A DNA stretch of 64,000 bases from Rhodospirillaceae bacterium (GTDB lineage Bacteria; Pseudomonadota; Alphaproteobacteria; GCA-2731375), in NCBI GenBank assembly GCA_018701215.1, contig JABIWH010000005.1:1-64000 (forward strand), read 5' to 3'. Every line of letters starts with the position of its first letter. Positions within the stretch are counted from its first letter, which is position 1. The position numbers were made by a program, and so were the translations under genes. Under the pieces are notes generated by a model. That model made no database searches and was not told the DNA's origin. It saw only the letters and a list, made by a program, of their open reading frames with translations. This document shows positions 28,863-37,690 of the stretch, piece after piece.

Positions 28863-29252
28863 TTATTTCCGCTTCTTCTCCTCCGTCGGCCCGCCGGCGT
28901 CTCGCCATGCCGGTAGCCCGCCAAAGAGTTGCGCCACATTGTTGATGCCCATGTCCTGCAGTGATTTCGCGCACAAGGCGGAACGCCATTCGGCATTGCA
29001 GAACAGAACATAGGTCTTGCCGGCATCGCCATAGATATCGCGATGATAGGGGCTGTCGGGGTCGAACCAGAATTCGATCATGCCGCGCGGCGCGTGCTGG
29101 GCGCCTTCGATGGTGCCGCTCTTTTCGACCTCACGAATATCCCGAACATCAACAAAGACGAGATCGCCGTCGCCATACCTTGGCAAGGCCTCGTTCACCT
29201 GCATCGCCTTGATTTCGGTTTGCGCTTGTTCGGCGAGTTCTCTAATTCCCAT
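28863..29252 (-). CDS. Rhodanese-like domain protein
   Basis: A 129-aa single-domain sulfurtransferase-like protein. DLVFVDVRDIREVEKSGTIEGA is the first rhodanese signature. The active-site loop is YVLFCNAEWRSALCA, with the catalytic Cys following LF. The short loop CNAEWRS is long enough for a sulfurtransferase-type site. An N-terminal helix precedes the domain. It converges with the DUF1028 gene (18 bases) and lies 149 bases downstream of the HpcH-type gene. Confidence 0.85.
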   Translation of the reverse strand: MGIRELAEQAQTEIKAMQVNEALPRYGDGDLVFVDVRDIREVEKSGTIEGAQHAPRGMIEFWFDPDSPYHRDIYGDAGKTYVLFCNAEWRSALCAKSLQDMGINNVAQLFGGLPAWRDAGGPTEEKKRK

Positions 29253-29304
29253 GCGCTTCTTATCTCCTAGATTTTCAGTTCAGCAACCACGCCTGCCGAA
29301 ATCC

Positions 29305-29337
29305 TTCCGCGCCGCACCATATTTTTGCGGCGCGGAA
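29305..29337. terminator. Perfect 12-bp GC-rich hairpin between the HpcH-type and rhodanese genes
   Basis: TTCCGCGCCGCA (29305-29316) pairs perfectly with TGCGGCGCGGAA (29326-29337) around a 9-nt AT-rich loop. It sits 65 bases past the stop of the minus-strand HpcH-type gene. No U-run follows it on that strand, so it is a strong structure but not a textbook intrinsic terminator. A weaker GC-rich dyad follows at about 29342-29380. Confidence 0.45.
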
Positions 29338-29401
29338 AAAACCGCGCGCGCCATCCGGCCATGAAAGCCGGCTGGCGCCGTTGATCGGCGTCGGAAATTC
29401 C

Positions 29402-30169
29402 TCAGCTCGTCTCAGCCTTGAACTGGTCAAGCTGCTGCCGTACGCCGGCGATCATGCAGGCAAGATCCGACGTTAGCATCACCATGTCGAAGCCGCGTTT
29501 GATGGCGCCCGCCGCGAACGCCGCGCTGGCACAATGCATGACGGCCTTGATGCCATGCTTATGCGCGGTCTCGAGGATCTTGTCGCAGGTAGCAAGATGG
29601 GTCGGGTCTGGATTATCACCGCGCGGTTCCAGACCCAATGCGAACGACAAATCGGCCGGGCCGATGTAGACGGCGTCGAGGCCCGGCGTGGCGCAGATGG
29701 CTTCAAGATTGGCGAGGCCTTCTTTCGTCTCGATCATGGCCATGACGATGATCTCGTCGTTGGCGTTGGCCTGGTAGTCGGCGCCGCCATATTGCGCCGC
29801 GCGGATGGGCCCAGACGAACGCATGCCAACCGGCGGATAACGGCATGCAGCCACCGCCATGGCGGCTTCCTCGGCCGTATTGACCAGCGGCACGATGATG
29901 CCGTACGCGCCCAGGTCCAGGGCCTTCATAATGGCCGCCGGCTCGTTCCACGCGACGCGCACGATTGGGGTCGTGTCCGTTTGCGATATCGCCTGCAGCA
30001 TGGGCCAAACGCTATTCATTTCCGAGGTGCCGTGCTGTAAATCGACACACAGGGCATCGAAGCCCTGGCGCGCCATGACCTCGGCCGTGAAGCCATGGGA
30101 GATGGAGAGCCAACCCAGGCTCGCGTGCTTACCGTCTTGCCACATCTGTTTGATCTTGTTTGGTCGCAT
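29402..30169 (-). CDS. HpcH/HpaI-family aldolase (class II pyruvate-type)
   Basis: A 255-aa TIM-barrel lyase of the HpcH/HpaI family, which cleaves 2-keto-3-deoxy or 4-hydroxy-2-oxo acids with a divalent metal. Visible are FDALCVDLQHGTSEM (the DxQHG motif), VRVAWNEPAAIMKALDLGAYGIIVPLVNTAEEA, MIETKEGLANLEAI (metal-binding Glu) and VYIGPADLSFALG. I start at 30169 because GGAG lies 8 bases upstream; a longer in-frame reading lacks family resemblance. It is divergent from the TauD-type gene across 315 bases with an operator-like dyad. Confidence 0.88.
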   Translation of the reverse strand: MRPNKIKQMWQDGKHASLGWLSISHGFTAEVMARQGFDALCVDLQHGTSEMNSVWPMLQAISQTDTTPIVRVAWNEPAAIMKALDLGAYGIIVPLVNTAEEAAMAVAACRYPPVGMRSSGPIRAAQYGGADYQANANDEIIVMAMIETKEGLANLEAICATPGLDAVYIGPADLSFALGLEPRGDNPDPTHLATCDKILETAHKHGIKAVMHCASAAFAAGAIKRGFDMVMLTSDLACMIAGVRQQLDQFKAETS

Positions 30170-30484
30170 AGTTGAAGCTCCATTGTCGTTCATATCGAAG
30201 CGGGGCCGGTAGCGTTGAGAACAACACGCGGATGGCCGACCCTGCGGTTTTTTACAGCGTGCCTTTTTATGACACCGTGGTCGAGCCCCTATTCGGCCCG
30301 GATGGTGAATTCCTGCAGGCAGTGCGCGCCTGGGCAGTAAAGGGCAGCGTTGCGAGATAAGCAACGTACTTTCATGGAGTCCACTCCATTCGAAATAGGA
30401 AAATAGTGAACTGATACAGGATCCTGGTAATGTTGCACCGCCTGCGGTCTCTACGGAACGCGCCCCTAGCTGGAAAGATCTCCC
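30170..30484. other. Divergent promoter region between HpcH-type and TauD-type genes
   Basis: These 315 bases contain a 62-codon plus-strand open frame (30172-30360) without a plausible ribosome-binding site or recognised family. I treat it as chance or a remnant. The dyad at 30374-30389 is the only structured element I can point to. CTGGAAAGATCTCCC lies just before the TauD-type ATG. Confidence 0.4.
30374..30389. promoter_or_regulatory. Operator-like palindrome upstream of the TauD-type dioxygenase gene
   Basis: ATGGAGT and ACTCCAT are perfect 7-bp arms separated by two bases. The site lies about 95 bases before the TauD-type start and about 205 bases before the divergent HpcH-type start. 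Its size suits a dimeric regulator of the GntR, IclR or LysR type. No regulator gene is present in the neighbourhood. Confidence 0.35.
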
Positions 30485-31348
30485 ATGCCCCTAACCATTG
30501 CGCCCATAACGCCCGTGTTTGGCGCCCGGATTTCCGGCATCGATATCAATCGGCCGCTCGATGAAGCGGCCTTCGCGGCCATTCGGGCGGCCTTTGATGA
30601 ACATCTTGTCTTGGTATTTTCCGATCAAGCGATGACCGATGAGCAGCAGATCGAGTTCAGCGAATGGTTCGGGCCGTTGGAAGGCACGCGTGGCGTTAAT
30701 CCCGGCTCGGGCACGCCCTTCGCGCGGCAATCGAATCTGGACCTCAAATCCGGCGAGGTCATTCCGGCCGATGATCGGCGCATGTTCTATCAAAAGGCCA
30801 ATATGTTTTGGCACGCCGATAGCACCTTCAAGGCGGTGCCCTCGCTATGTTCGGTCCTGACCGCGCGCATCGTGCCGCCTGAAGGCGGCGCCACCGAACT
30901 CGCCTCCACCAGGGCGGCTTATGCCTCGCTTAGTGAAAAGCAAAAGGCCGAGATCGAGGATCTGGAAATAGAGCACGATTTCGCCTATTCCCGCGGCTTG
31001 GCCGGTTTTACCTTCACGGCGGAGGAACGGGCGCATATGGCTCCCGTCCGCCACCGCCTGGTGCGGACCAACAGGGCGACAGGCGATAAGTCCGTGATGA
31101 TCGGCGTGCATGCAAAATGCGTGGTGGGCTGGCCGGAAGACGAAAGCCGCGCGCTGTTGGATGATCTGTTGGCGCGGGCAACGCGGCCCGAGAACAGCTA
31201 TCGCCATGAATGGCATACCGGCGATGCGATCGTCTGGGACAACCAGGCCACCGTGCACCGCGCCACCGCATTCGACACGGCACAGCATCAACGCCTGATG
31301 CAGCGCACGACGATTTCAAGCGGCGTTCCGAACTATGTCGCGACGTAG
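30485..31348 (+). CDS. TauD/TfdA-family Fe(II)/2-oxoglutarate dioxygenase
   Basis: A 287-aa 2-oxoglutarate-dependent oxygenase. The iron site is visible as WHADSTF (His110, Asp112) and the distal His258 in ATVHRATAF. The 2-oxoglutarate-binding Arg follows within QRLMQRTTI. It resembles the TfdA/alkylsulfatase-like group acting on 2,4-D, taurine and related small acids. The substrate is not predictable. It is followed by the palindromic repeats at 31366-31480, then the convergent TPP-enzyme gene. Confidence 0.88.
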   Translation: MPLTIAPITPVFGARISGIDINRPLDEAAFAAIRAAFDEHLVLVFSDQAMTDEQQIEFSEWFGPLEGTRGVNPGSGTPFARQSNLDLKSGEVIPADDRRMFYQKANMFWHADSTFKAVPSLCSVLTARIVPPEGGATELASTRAAYASLSEKQKAEIEDLEIEHDFAYSRGLAGFTFTAEERAHMAPVRHRLVRTNRATGDKSVMIGVHAKCVVGWPEDESRALLDDLLARATRPENSYRHEWHTGDAIVWDNQATVHRATAFDTAQHQRLMQRTTISSGVPNYVAT

Positions 31349-31365
31349 ACGAGTTTCGATACTCA

Positions 31366-31480
31366 TCGTGCCATGCTTCCCTGGATAGCCGGGTCAAGCC
31401 CGGCAATGACGACATGGCTGTAGAAAATTGACATACTCGTCATGCCCGGACTTGATCCGGGCATCCATGGGCACGGCATG
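31366..31480. repeat. Inverted pair of alphaproteobacterial palindromic repeats between convergent genes
   Basis: Two related units face each other. One is centred on GCCGGGTCAAGCCCGGC (about 31387-31403). The other reads CGTCATGCCCGGACTTGATC with its pairing arm TCCGGGCATCCATGG (31439-31470). The second is the dispersed motif seen in many alphaproteobacterial genomes. Together they fill the gap between the TauD-type gene and the convergent TPP enzyme, and could end transcription both ways. Confidence 0.75.
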
Positions 31481-31488
31481 CGCCGACA

Positions 31489-33135
31489 CTAAAATCTGGA
31501 GCGGCGGTCTTCCACGTTGGCGTCCACATCGATCAGCACCGTCGTGCCCTCGGCATTCAGGCGTTGGGCCTCTTGCAGGGCGGGGGCCATTTCGCTGGCC
31601 TTGCTGACCTTGATGCCAACCGCGCCCATGCCCTCGGCGATCTTGGCGTAATCGCCCTGCATGTGGGATACGCCATAAAGCTCCCGCGCCTCCGCGCCGA
31701 TGGCGCCCTGGGTCGGGCCGGAATAGGTCGCCATGGCGCTGTTGTTGAGCAGTACCGTGGTAATGGCGGCGCCGGAGCGGGCCGCGGTTTCAATGTCGGT
31801 GCCCGACATACCAAAAGCGCCGTCGCCCATCAGGTTGAGGCAGAATTTGTCAGGCTGGGCCATCTTGGCGCCGATCATCAGGGGAATGCCGAACCCAAGA
31901 TGGGTGGTCTTGCCCCAGCCAATAAAGCTGTGCGGCGCGGTGGCGTTATGGAACGGCACGATGGAGTCTCGCGGCGCGCCGGCATCGTGGGTCACAATGC
32001 TGTTCTCCAGATCAAGGTTCTGGTTGATCTCGTGAATGACCCGGTAATAGGTCAACGGTTCATCATCCGAGGTCAGGACCGATGCCCATTCCGCCATCCA
32101 CTCGGCCTTGACGGCGGCAACCTCTGCCTCAACCTGCGCTCTATCGCCGGCGCCCCCCGTCTGGGCCTTGACCGCCTCGATCAGTGCCTGAATGGTCAAT
32201 TGGGTATCGCCAACCAGGCCGATATCCGCCGCCTCGTCCTTGTTGATGTCATCGGGGTTGATGGAGTTGTGGATCACGAACTTGCCGGGCTTGATCCGCT
32301 GGCCATAGGGCGTCCGTGTCAGGCTGGAACCCAATGCCAGAAGAACATCACTATCGGTCAGCCAGCGGTGCGCCGCCAGGGTGGTGGCGCCGCTGCCCGC
32401 GCCCAGGGCCAGGGGGTGGCGCTCATCAATGGCGGATTTACCGGGCATGGTGGTGAACACCGGCGTGGCGGTCAGTTCCGCCAGTTCCCGCAGCGCATCC
32501 GTGGCACCCGAAAACAATACCCCGGCACCGGCCCAAATCATTGGCTTCTTGGCGCCAAGCAAGGCCTTGGCCGCCGCCGCGATATCGGCGGCTTCCGGCG
32601 CCTGGCGGGTCAGTTTCGGCGATTGATAATTTTGCGCTGCTTCGGGGATTTCCTGGGCGCAGACATCGCCGGTCAGTTCCACCACCACCGGGCCCGGGGT
32701 GCCGTTGCGCAGGGCATGAAAGGCGCGGCGCATGACGTCGCCGACCTGGTCGGGCGTATAGATCGCCTCGATCTGCTTGACCCAGCCCTGGTATTTCTGC
32801 ACGGCGGAGAAATTCGGCCGCACCGAGATCTGGTTGAGATTGTTGCCGCCCAGCATGACCAGAATGGGAATATTGTCCGCGTAGGCCTGGGACAGCCCGC
32901 CCATGACGTTTTCCGCCCCGGCCTGGGCCTGCACCGCGACCACGCCAAAGCGTTGACGGTCGCTGATCCGGCTGTAGCCGTCGGCGGCCATGACCGCGCC
33001 GCGCTCGTGGCGAAAGGCGATGGGGCGGATGCCTTCACGTGCAGCCGCCGAAATCAGTGGATTGGAAGGGAAACAGGACAGCCATTCGACGCCTTCTTGC
33101 TTTAGAATTTGGGTTATGTAGTCGATCCCGTTCAT
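31489..33135 (-). CDS. Thiamine-pyrophosphate-dependent enzyme, acetolactate-synthase-like
   Basis: The 548-aa three-domain ThDP enzyme has the catalytic Glu in FRHERGAVMAADGY. PILVMLGGNNL marks the pyrimidine domain. The Mg/diphosphate site is LMGDGAFGMSGTDIETAARS, ending LLNNS. It resembles catalytic subunits of the acetolactate synthase family without a regulatory subunit nearby. Benzoylformate decarboxylase- or oxalyl-CoA decarboxylase-like substrates are alternatives. It starts about 104 bases from the divergent EamA gene. A second complete relative is at 35923-37581. Confidence 0.85.
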   Translation of the reverse strand: MNGIDYITQILKQEGVEWLSCFPSNPLISAAAREGIRPIAFRHERGAVMAADGYSRISDRQRFGVVAVQAQAGAENVMGGLSQAYADNIPILVMLGGNNLNQISVRPNFSAVQKYQGWVKQIEAIYTPDQVGDVMRRAFHALRNGTPGPVVVELTGDVCAQEIPEAAQNYQSPKLTRQAPEAADIAAAAKALLGAKKPMIWAGAGVLFSGATDALRELAELTATPVFTTMPGKSAIDERHPLALGAGSGATTLAAHRWLTDSDVLLALGSSLTRTPYGQRIKPGKFVIHNSINPDDINKDEAADIGLVGDTQLTIQALIEAVKAQTGGAGDRAQVEAEVAAVKAEWMAEWASVLTSDDEPLTYYRVIHEINQNLDLENSIVTHDAGAPRDSIVPFHNATAPHSFIGWGKTTHLGFGIPLMIGAKMAQPDKFCLNLMGDGAFGMSGTDIETAARSGAAITTVLLNNSAMATYSGPTQGAIGAEARELYGVSHMQGDYAKIAEGMGAVGIKVSKASEMAPALQEAQRLNAEGTTVLIDVDANVEDRRSRF

Positions 33136-33239
33136 GGTCTACTCCCGTCATCCGGCCCGATCCTGGCGATGGGCCTCTCCATATGGGTGATAGCACACTA
33201 CGGTGCTAGGATCATCGCTGGCTAGAAAGTTTCCTGGAA

Positions 33240-34133
33240 ATGCTGCAATTTAACCCGAGCTATCGCCACGGCATATTTCTGGTCCTGTTCGCCGGCGTCT
33301 GTTGGTCGTCCATGGGCTTGGGCATCCGTTTCATAGAGACCGCCAATGTCTGGCAGATCCTGTTCTACCGCTCACTGAGCTTGGCGCCATTCCTGTTTCT
33401 GGTGATCGCGTTGCGGTCGGGCGGCAAACCTTTTCAGACCATCCGCAAGGTCGGTGTCGCCGGGGTGATCGGCGGCGTCGCACTGGTCTTCGCCTTCACG
33501 GGCGGCATCCTGGCCATACAGGAAACGACGGTGGCCAATGCCATGTTCCTGTTTGCCGCCGCACCGTTCATGGCTGCGCTGCTCGGCTTGTTTATATTGC
33601 GCGAACGGGTCCGTACCGCGACCTGGTGGGCGATGGTTGTCGCCATTACCGGCATCGCCGTCATGGTCTGGGAAGGCATCTCGCTGGGTCACATGGCTGG
33701 CAATATCGCGGCCTTGATTTCCGCGCTGGGATTTGCCGTTTTCACCGTTACCCTGCGCTGGCGCAAGGTCGAAGACATGATGCCAACGGTGTTTCTGGCC
33801 GGTGTCTTCGCCATCATCATAGCGGCGGCGGTTTGCCTGTCCGCGGGATACTCGTTGGTCCTGCCTATGCAGGATATCCTGGTCGCCGGTTCCCTGGGCG
33901 TGTTTCAGGTCGGCGCGGGAATGGTCATCTATACCATCGGCTCACGCACCGTCCCGGCCGCCGAATTAGCCCTGCTATCCATGACCGAGGTCGTGTTGGG
34001 CCCGTTCTGGGTCTGGCTTTTCCTGGGCGAAACGGCGGGAACATTTACGCTGCTGGGCGGGGTTGTATTACTGGCGGCGATCGCCGGCAACGCGCTATCA
34101 GGACTGCGCAACAAGCCGGTACCGATCCTTTGA
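33240..34133 (+). CDS. EamA/DMT-family transporter
   Basis: A 297-aa membrane protein with ten predicted transmembrane segments in two EamA repeats. The first ends in FILRERVRTATWWAMVVAITGIAVMV and the second in FLGETAGTFTLLGGVVLLAAIAGNAL, the paired signature (LGE, G-V-L) of drug/metabolite exporters. The substrate is unknown, probably a small metabolite made or consumed by its neighbours. It converges with the EthD-type gene 9 bases away. Confidence 0.88.
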   Translation: MLQFNPSYRHGIFLVLFAGVCWSSMGLGIRFIETANVWQILFYRSLSLAPFLFLVIALRSGGKPFQTIRKVGVAGVIGGVALVFAFTGGILAIQETTVANAMFLFAAAPFMAALLGLFILRERVRTATWWAMVVAITGIAVMVWEGISLGHMAGNIAALISALGFAVFTVTLRWRKVEDMMPTVFLAGVFAIIIAAAVCLSAGYSLVLPMQDILVAGSLGVFQVGAGMVIYTIGSRTVPAAELALLSMTEVVLGPFWVWLFLGETAGTFTLLGGVVLLAAIAGNALSGLRNKPVPIL

Positions 34134-34142
34134 GTTTCGCTA

Positions 34143-34871
34143 TCAGGCGATCCCCACCATTTCGGTGCCGCTGTAATATACCTCCGAAGCATCGATCCGA
34201 TGCTGCATGCCGTCCGGTTTGATTTGTTCGCGGTAGCGGGCCCAGCCGGAGGCATCGGCAAAGTATAATTCCGCCATGCCGGCATGACTGTCTCCGTCGG
34301 GTTCCAAGCCATGGCTGACCACATAGCGGAAACCGCCCACAGCCTGCATGGTCTGGCGCACGTTGGGCACATGCACATCCAGCCAATGGTCAAACAGCTC
34401 GCCGTAATCGCCGTCTTGCTTGATGCCGACCAGAAACGTGACCTTGAAAAAGCCGCTTCGGGTGCAGGGAAAGGGCGGGTTCAGGGTCGGCGGGTTCAGG
34501 GGCAAGGCGCCGTCCATGACCACGTACTCGCGCGTTGCCCATGGCATATAGTGTTCCGCTTTTTCTTGGAAAGTATCGGTGGGTTCGACGCCGTGGGCCG
34601 AATATGGCCGCGGCAATGGCTTGTCATACCACAGCTGCGCCATGCCATCCCAGTTCTGCGGCCTATCGGGTTTGGGGTCAAACAAGGTCGCCACATAATG
34701 TTCCGCAGCCAGCTTGCCGGCGGCGGCGGCTTGTTCGGCGCGCGCGATGACGTCGGGCATGTGATTGGCGAACCAATGCGCGATCAGCTCTTCGCGCGTG
34801 GTCGTTGCCCTGCGTTTAATCAGATACATCATCTTGGCGCCAGGGGTCGCTGTTGGTCTTTCCGCCGTCAT
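34143..34871 (-). CDS. Tandem EthD-domain protein
   Basis: The 242-aa protein has two ferredoxin-like (dimeric alpha-beta barrel) halves: MYLIKRRATTTREELIAHWFANHMPDVIARA, and then FFKVTFLVGIKQDGDY with the HWLDVHVPNV loop. The HW...H...P pattern in each half is the EthD signature. EthD proteins accompany cytochrome P450 or oxygenase systems, often with unclear function. The length is about twice a single-domain EthD, suggesting an internal duplication. GGAGATATC precedes the ATG. It is divergent from the epimerase gene at 34989. Confidence 0.8.
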   Translation of the reverse strand: MTAERPTATPGAKMMYLIKRRATTTREELIAHWFANHMPDVIARAEQAAAAGKLAAEHYVATLFDPKPDRPQNWDGMAQLWYDKPLPRPYSAHGVEPTDTFQEKAEHYMPWATREYVVMDGALPLNPPTLNPPFPCTRSGFFKVTFLVGIKQDGDYGELFDHWLDVHVPNVRQTMQAVGGFRYVVSHGLEPDGDSHAGMAELYFADASGWARYREQIKPDGMQHRIDASEVYYSGTEMVGIA

Positions 34872-34988
34872 GATATCTCCTCCTAACTGACTGTTTTTGT
34901 AAATTACATGCTGCCGGATTTAGGCGGACCCGGCAATGTGGTATTGCTATCGTCCGCTGGCGCAGCAAAGCCCAAAGGGAGAGTCGAT

Positions 34989-35903
34989 TTGAGACCCAAG
35001 AAAGTGGCCGTGACCGGTGGCAGCGGGCGCCTCGGCAGCCATGTGATGGCCGCGTTGGGGTCGGATTACGAGGCCATCTCGCTGGATATCAGCCCGCCCC
35101 GCCAGGAGGCGCCATACGTCGCGGCCGATATCCTTGATCTGCCGGCATTGACCACGGCGTTCAAGGGCCAGGACGCGGTGATCCACCTGGCCGGATATGA
35201 CGACGGCCAAGCGCCCAATGAACAGGCCTATATGGCGACCAATGTGCAAGGCGCCTGGAATGTCTTTCAGGCCGCCGAAGATGCCGGCGTGCGCCATCTG
35301 GTGGTGGCATCCAGCACCGCCGCGCTTGGTCTGTATCATGACCGCGCACCCGATTATCTGCCCATTGACGAGGGCCATACGCTGCGCCCCACAGGTGCCT
35401 ATGCCCTGAGCAAGCAGCTGATCGAGACCATGGCGCGGCATTTCGCGGCACGCGGCTCGTTGAGCATTGTCTGCCTGAGGCCGACCCTGATTGTCCGCCC
35501 CGAAAAGGAAGCGCAGATCCTGGCGCAGCTCCGCTTGCCCGACCCGGACGGCGAACCACCGGCATATATGGATTCCGATGGCGTGAAGCCATACGGCGCG
35601 CTCTCGGCGATCCGGACCTATGTCCGCTCCCGCGATGCGGCGCGCGGCTTCGTTGCCGCGCTCGATTATCAGGCGCGCCCGTTCGATGTTTTCACCTTGG
35701 CCGCTCGCGACGGTATTGGCCGGGTCGAGACCTTGCCGCGCATGACCGCCCTGTATGGAACCTGCCCCGAGGTGCGCGATCCGGCGCATTACCGGGACGA
35801 CCCATACGCCTCCGTGTTGGACACGCGCCGTGCTCGCGACGCGCTGGGCTGGCAGCCGCAAGGTGATTGGCGCGACGTCGTGGCCGACCACGAACCTGTA
35901 TGA
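34989..35903 (+). CDS. NAD-dependent epimerase/dehydratase (extended SDR)
   Basis: A 304-aa extended SDR with the Rossmann dinucleotide motif VTGGSGRLG at the N terminus. The catalytic triad region is ASSTAALG with YALSKQ (Tyr-x-x-x-Lys). I use TTG at 34989 because AAAGGGAGAG sits 5-7 bases upstream and the nucleotide fold starts just after it. An ATG at 34908 has no binding site and adds 27 residues. It precedes the ThDP enzyme at 35923 by 19 bases, so the two are probably co-transcribed. Confidence 0.82.
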   Translation: MRPKKVAVTGGSGRLGSHVMAALGSDYEAISLDISPPRQEAPYVAADILDLPALTTAFKGQDAVIHLAGYDDGQAPNEQAYMATNVQGAWNVFQAAEDAGVRHLVVASSTAALGLYHDRAPDYLPIDEGHTLRPTGAYALSKQLIETMARHFAARGSLSIVCLRPTLIVRPEKEAQILAQLRLPDPDGEPPAYMDSDGVKPYGALSAIRTYVRSRDAARGFVAALDYQARPFDVFTLAARDGIGRVETLPRMTALYGTCPEVRDPAHYRDDPYASVLDTRRARDALGWQPQGDWRDVVADHEPV

Positions 35904-35922
35904 GAACCGAAAGGAACCGCCC

Positions 35923-37581
35923 GTGAGTAATTCCGCCGCCCATGTCCTGGCTGCTTCGTTGGAAGCCCATGGTGTTGACACCGCCTATTGCGTGCCTGGT
36001 GAAAGCTATCTGCCGCTGACCGATGCCTTGATCGACTTTCCCAATATGAAACTTGTGGTCTGCCGCCATGAAGGCGGCGCCGGTTTCATGGCAGTGGCGC
36101 ACGCGCGGCTGCGTAACGAGCCCGGCGTCTGCATCATCAGCCGCGGACCCGGTGCCATGAACGCCGCCATCGCGCTGCACGTGGCCTATCACGATGCCGA
36201 ACCATTGATTTTTCTGGTTGGCCAAGCGGAGCGGGACGAACTGGGCCGCATGGCCTTGCAGGAAATGAATTATTCCAGGGCCTTCTCGGAAACCGCCAAG
36301 CTGGTCATCGAAGTGATCGAGCCAAGCCGGATCAGCGAGTCCATCGCCCGCGCCTTCCATGTCGCCCAGTCCGGCACGCCGGGACCGGTCGTTGTCGTCC
36401 TTCCCGAGGATCTGCTCTACGGCCCCTGCGAGGCCGAGGTGCTGGGCCCGCGAAAAAAGGCGCTGACGGCGCCAACCCCGGAAGATGCGGCGGCCGCCGT
36501 CGCCATGCTGCGCGCGGCGGAGCGGCCCCTGGTCATTGCCGGCGGGCGGCTGCACGGCCCGGCGGCCCTGGCCGATTTGACCACATTCGCCGAACGGTTC
36601 GCGCTGCCGGTGGCGACGCCGCAGCGGCGCTTTCACATCTTTGACAGCCGCCATCCGAACAGCGCCGGGCGTTTGATCAACCGGGCGCCTGGTGAGTTGC
36701 TGGATGTGATGCGGGAATGCGATCTGTTGCTGGTGCTGGGTGAACGCATCGGACCTTCAATGAGCCAGGGCTTCACCTTCCCCCGCGCGCCGAAACCCGA
36801 GCAGCCGATGATCCATGTCTGGCCCGACCCGGTGGAAGTCGGCCGGGTGTTCGAACCCGCCCTGGGCCTGGGCTGTGACCCCCATGAATTCATCAAGGCG
36901 ATGCTGGCCATGGGCCCCGAAGACAGCGCGGCAACGCGGTCTGCCTGGGTGCCGCGGCTGAACACGGCGCATCGCTCGGTGATGACCTGGAAGCCTGTGT
37001 CGGCCAACGATGGCGTGGTCTTTGGCCACGTGGTTGCCGCCATCAACGATCATCTGGACAAGGATGCGGTCGTCACCACGGACGCGGGCAATTTTTCCAG
37101 CTGGCCGGCGCGCTATCTCCACCTTGGCCAGGACAATATGTTCATCGGCGCCACGGTCGGCGCCATGGGTCCCGGCGTGCCATCGGGGGTCGCGGCGGGG
37201 CTTTCAACGCCGGGCCGGCAGATCGTGGTCTTCGTCGGCGACGGCGGCGCCATGATGACCGGCAATGAACTGGCGACGGCGGTACAGTATGGCGTACCGA
37301 TCAAGATTTTTGTCGCCAATAACAGCGCCTACGGCACCATTCGAATGCATCAGGCACGCAGCTTTCCGGGCCGGGTCACGGCCACGGCCTTGCAAAACCC
37401 TGATTTTGCCGCCTGGGGCGAAGCCTTCGGCGCTAAGGGTTTCTGCATTACGGCGGAAAGTGAAGTCGAACAGGTGGTGGCCGAGGCCATGGCCCACGAC
37501 GGCCCGGCGGTGATCGAGACCCGGATCAGCCTCAATCACATCTCTCCCAGCGCCCGTATCGACGAGATCGAGGCGCGGTGA
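35923..37581 (+). CDS. Thiamine-pyrophosphate-dependent enzyme, acetolactate-synthase-like
   Basis: The 552-aa ThDP enzyme begins at a GTG 5 bases after AAAGGAA. The catalytic Glu is in CRHEGGAGFMAVAHARL. FVGDGGAMMTGNELATAVQYGVP with ANNSAYGT is the Mg/diphosphate site. The start VSNSAAHVLAASLEAHGVDTAY is the usual N-terminal motif of the group. It follows the epimerase gene by 19 bases. Reaction unknown. It is a paralogue of the enzyme at 31489-33135 and less closely of 51488-53023. It converges with the SDR gene across a strong hairpin at 37600-37668. Confidence 0.86.
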   Translation: MSNSAAHVLAASLEAHGVDTAYCVPGESYLPLTDALIDFPNMKLVVCRHEGGAGFMAVAHARLRNEPGVCIISRGPGAMNAAIALHVAYHDAEPLIFLVGQAERDELGRMALQEMNYSRAFSETAKLVIEVIEPSRISESIARAFHVAQSGTPGPVVVVLPEDLLYGPCEAEVLGPRKKALTAPTPEDAAAAVAMLRAAERPLVIAGGRLHGPAALADLTTFAERFALPVATPQRRFHIFDSRHPNSAGRLINRAPGELLDVMRECDLLLVLGERIGPSMSQGFTFPRAPKPEQPMIHVWPDPVEVGRVFEPALGLGCDPHEFIKAMLAMGPEDSAATRSAWVPRLNTAHRSVMTWKPVSANDGVVFGHVVAAINDHLDKDAVVTTDAGNFSSWPARYLHLGQDNMFIGATVGAMGPGVPSGVAAGLSTPGRQIVVFVGDGGAMMTGNELATAVQYGVPIKIFVANNSAYGTIRMHQARSFPGRVTATALQNPDFAAWGEAFGAKGFCITAESEVEQVVAEAMAHDGPAVIETRISLNHISPSARIDEIEAR

Positions 37582-37599
37582 TGGTTTTCTGTTGCCAAG

Positions 37600-37668
37600 C
37601 CGCCCACTCCCCCTCCCGGCCACCCAATGAGCATGATCCCGTGGGTGGCCGGGAGGGGGAGCGGGCGG
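37600..37668. repeat. 27-bp hairpin repeat, copy A (conserved-loop palindrome)
   Basis: Arms 37600-37626 and 37642-37668 pair over 27 bp with one mismatch around the 15-nt loop ATGAGCATGATCCCG. A second copy with a nearly identical loop and inner stem lies at 49666-49740, also in a gap between convergent genes. The outer stems of the two copies differ, yet each still pairs. It may be a mobile palindrome or a bidirectional terminator. Confidence 0.8.
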
Positions 37669-37690
37669 TTCAGCCCGCATTGAAAATGCC

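Noticed and set aside
30172..30360. Sixty-two-codon plus-strand frame in the divergent promoter region
   Set aside because: No ribosome-binding site and no recognisable family; it may be a remnant but this cannot be shown.
31564..33105. Long 513-codon plus-strand frame opposite the ThDP gene
   Set aside because: It is antisense to a clear ThDP enzyme with catalytic motifs and reflects high GC content in the third codon position.
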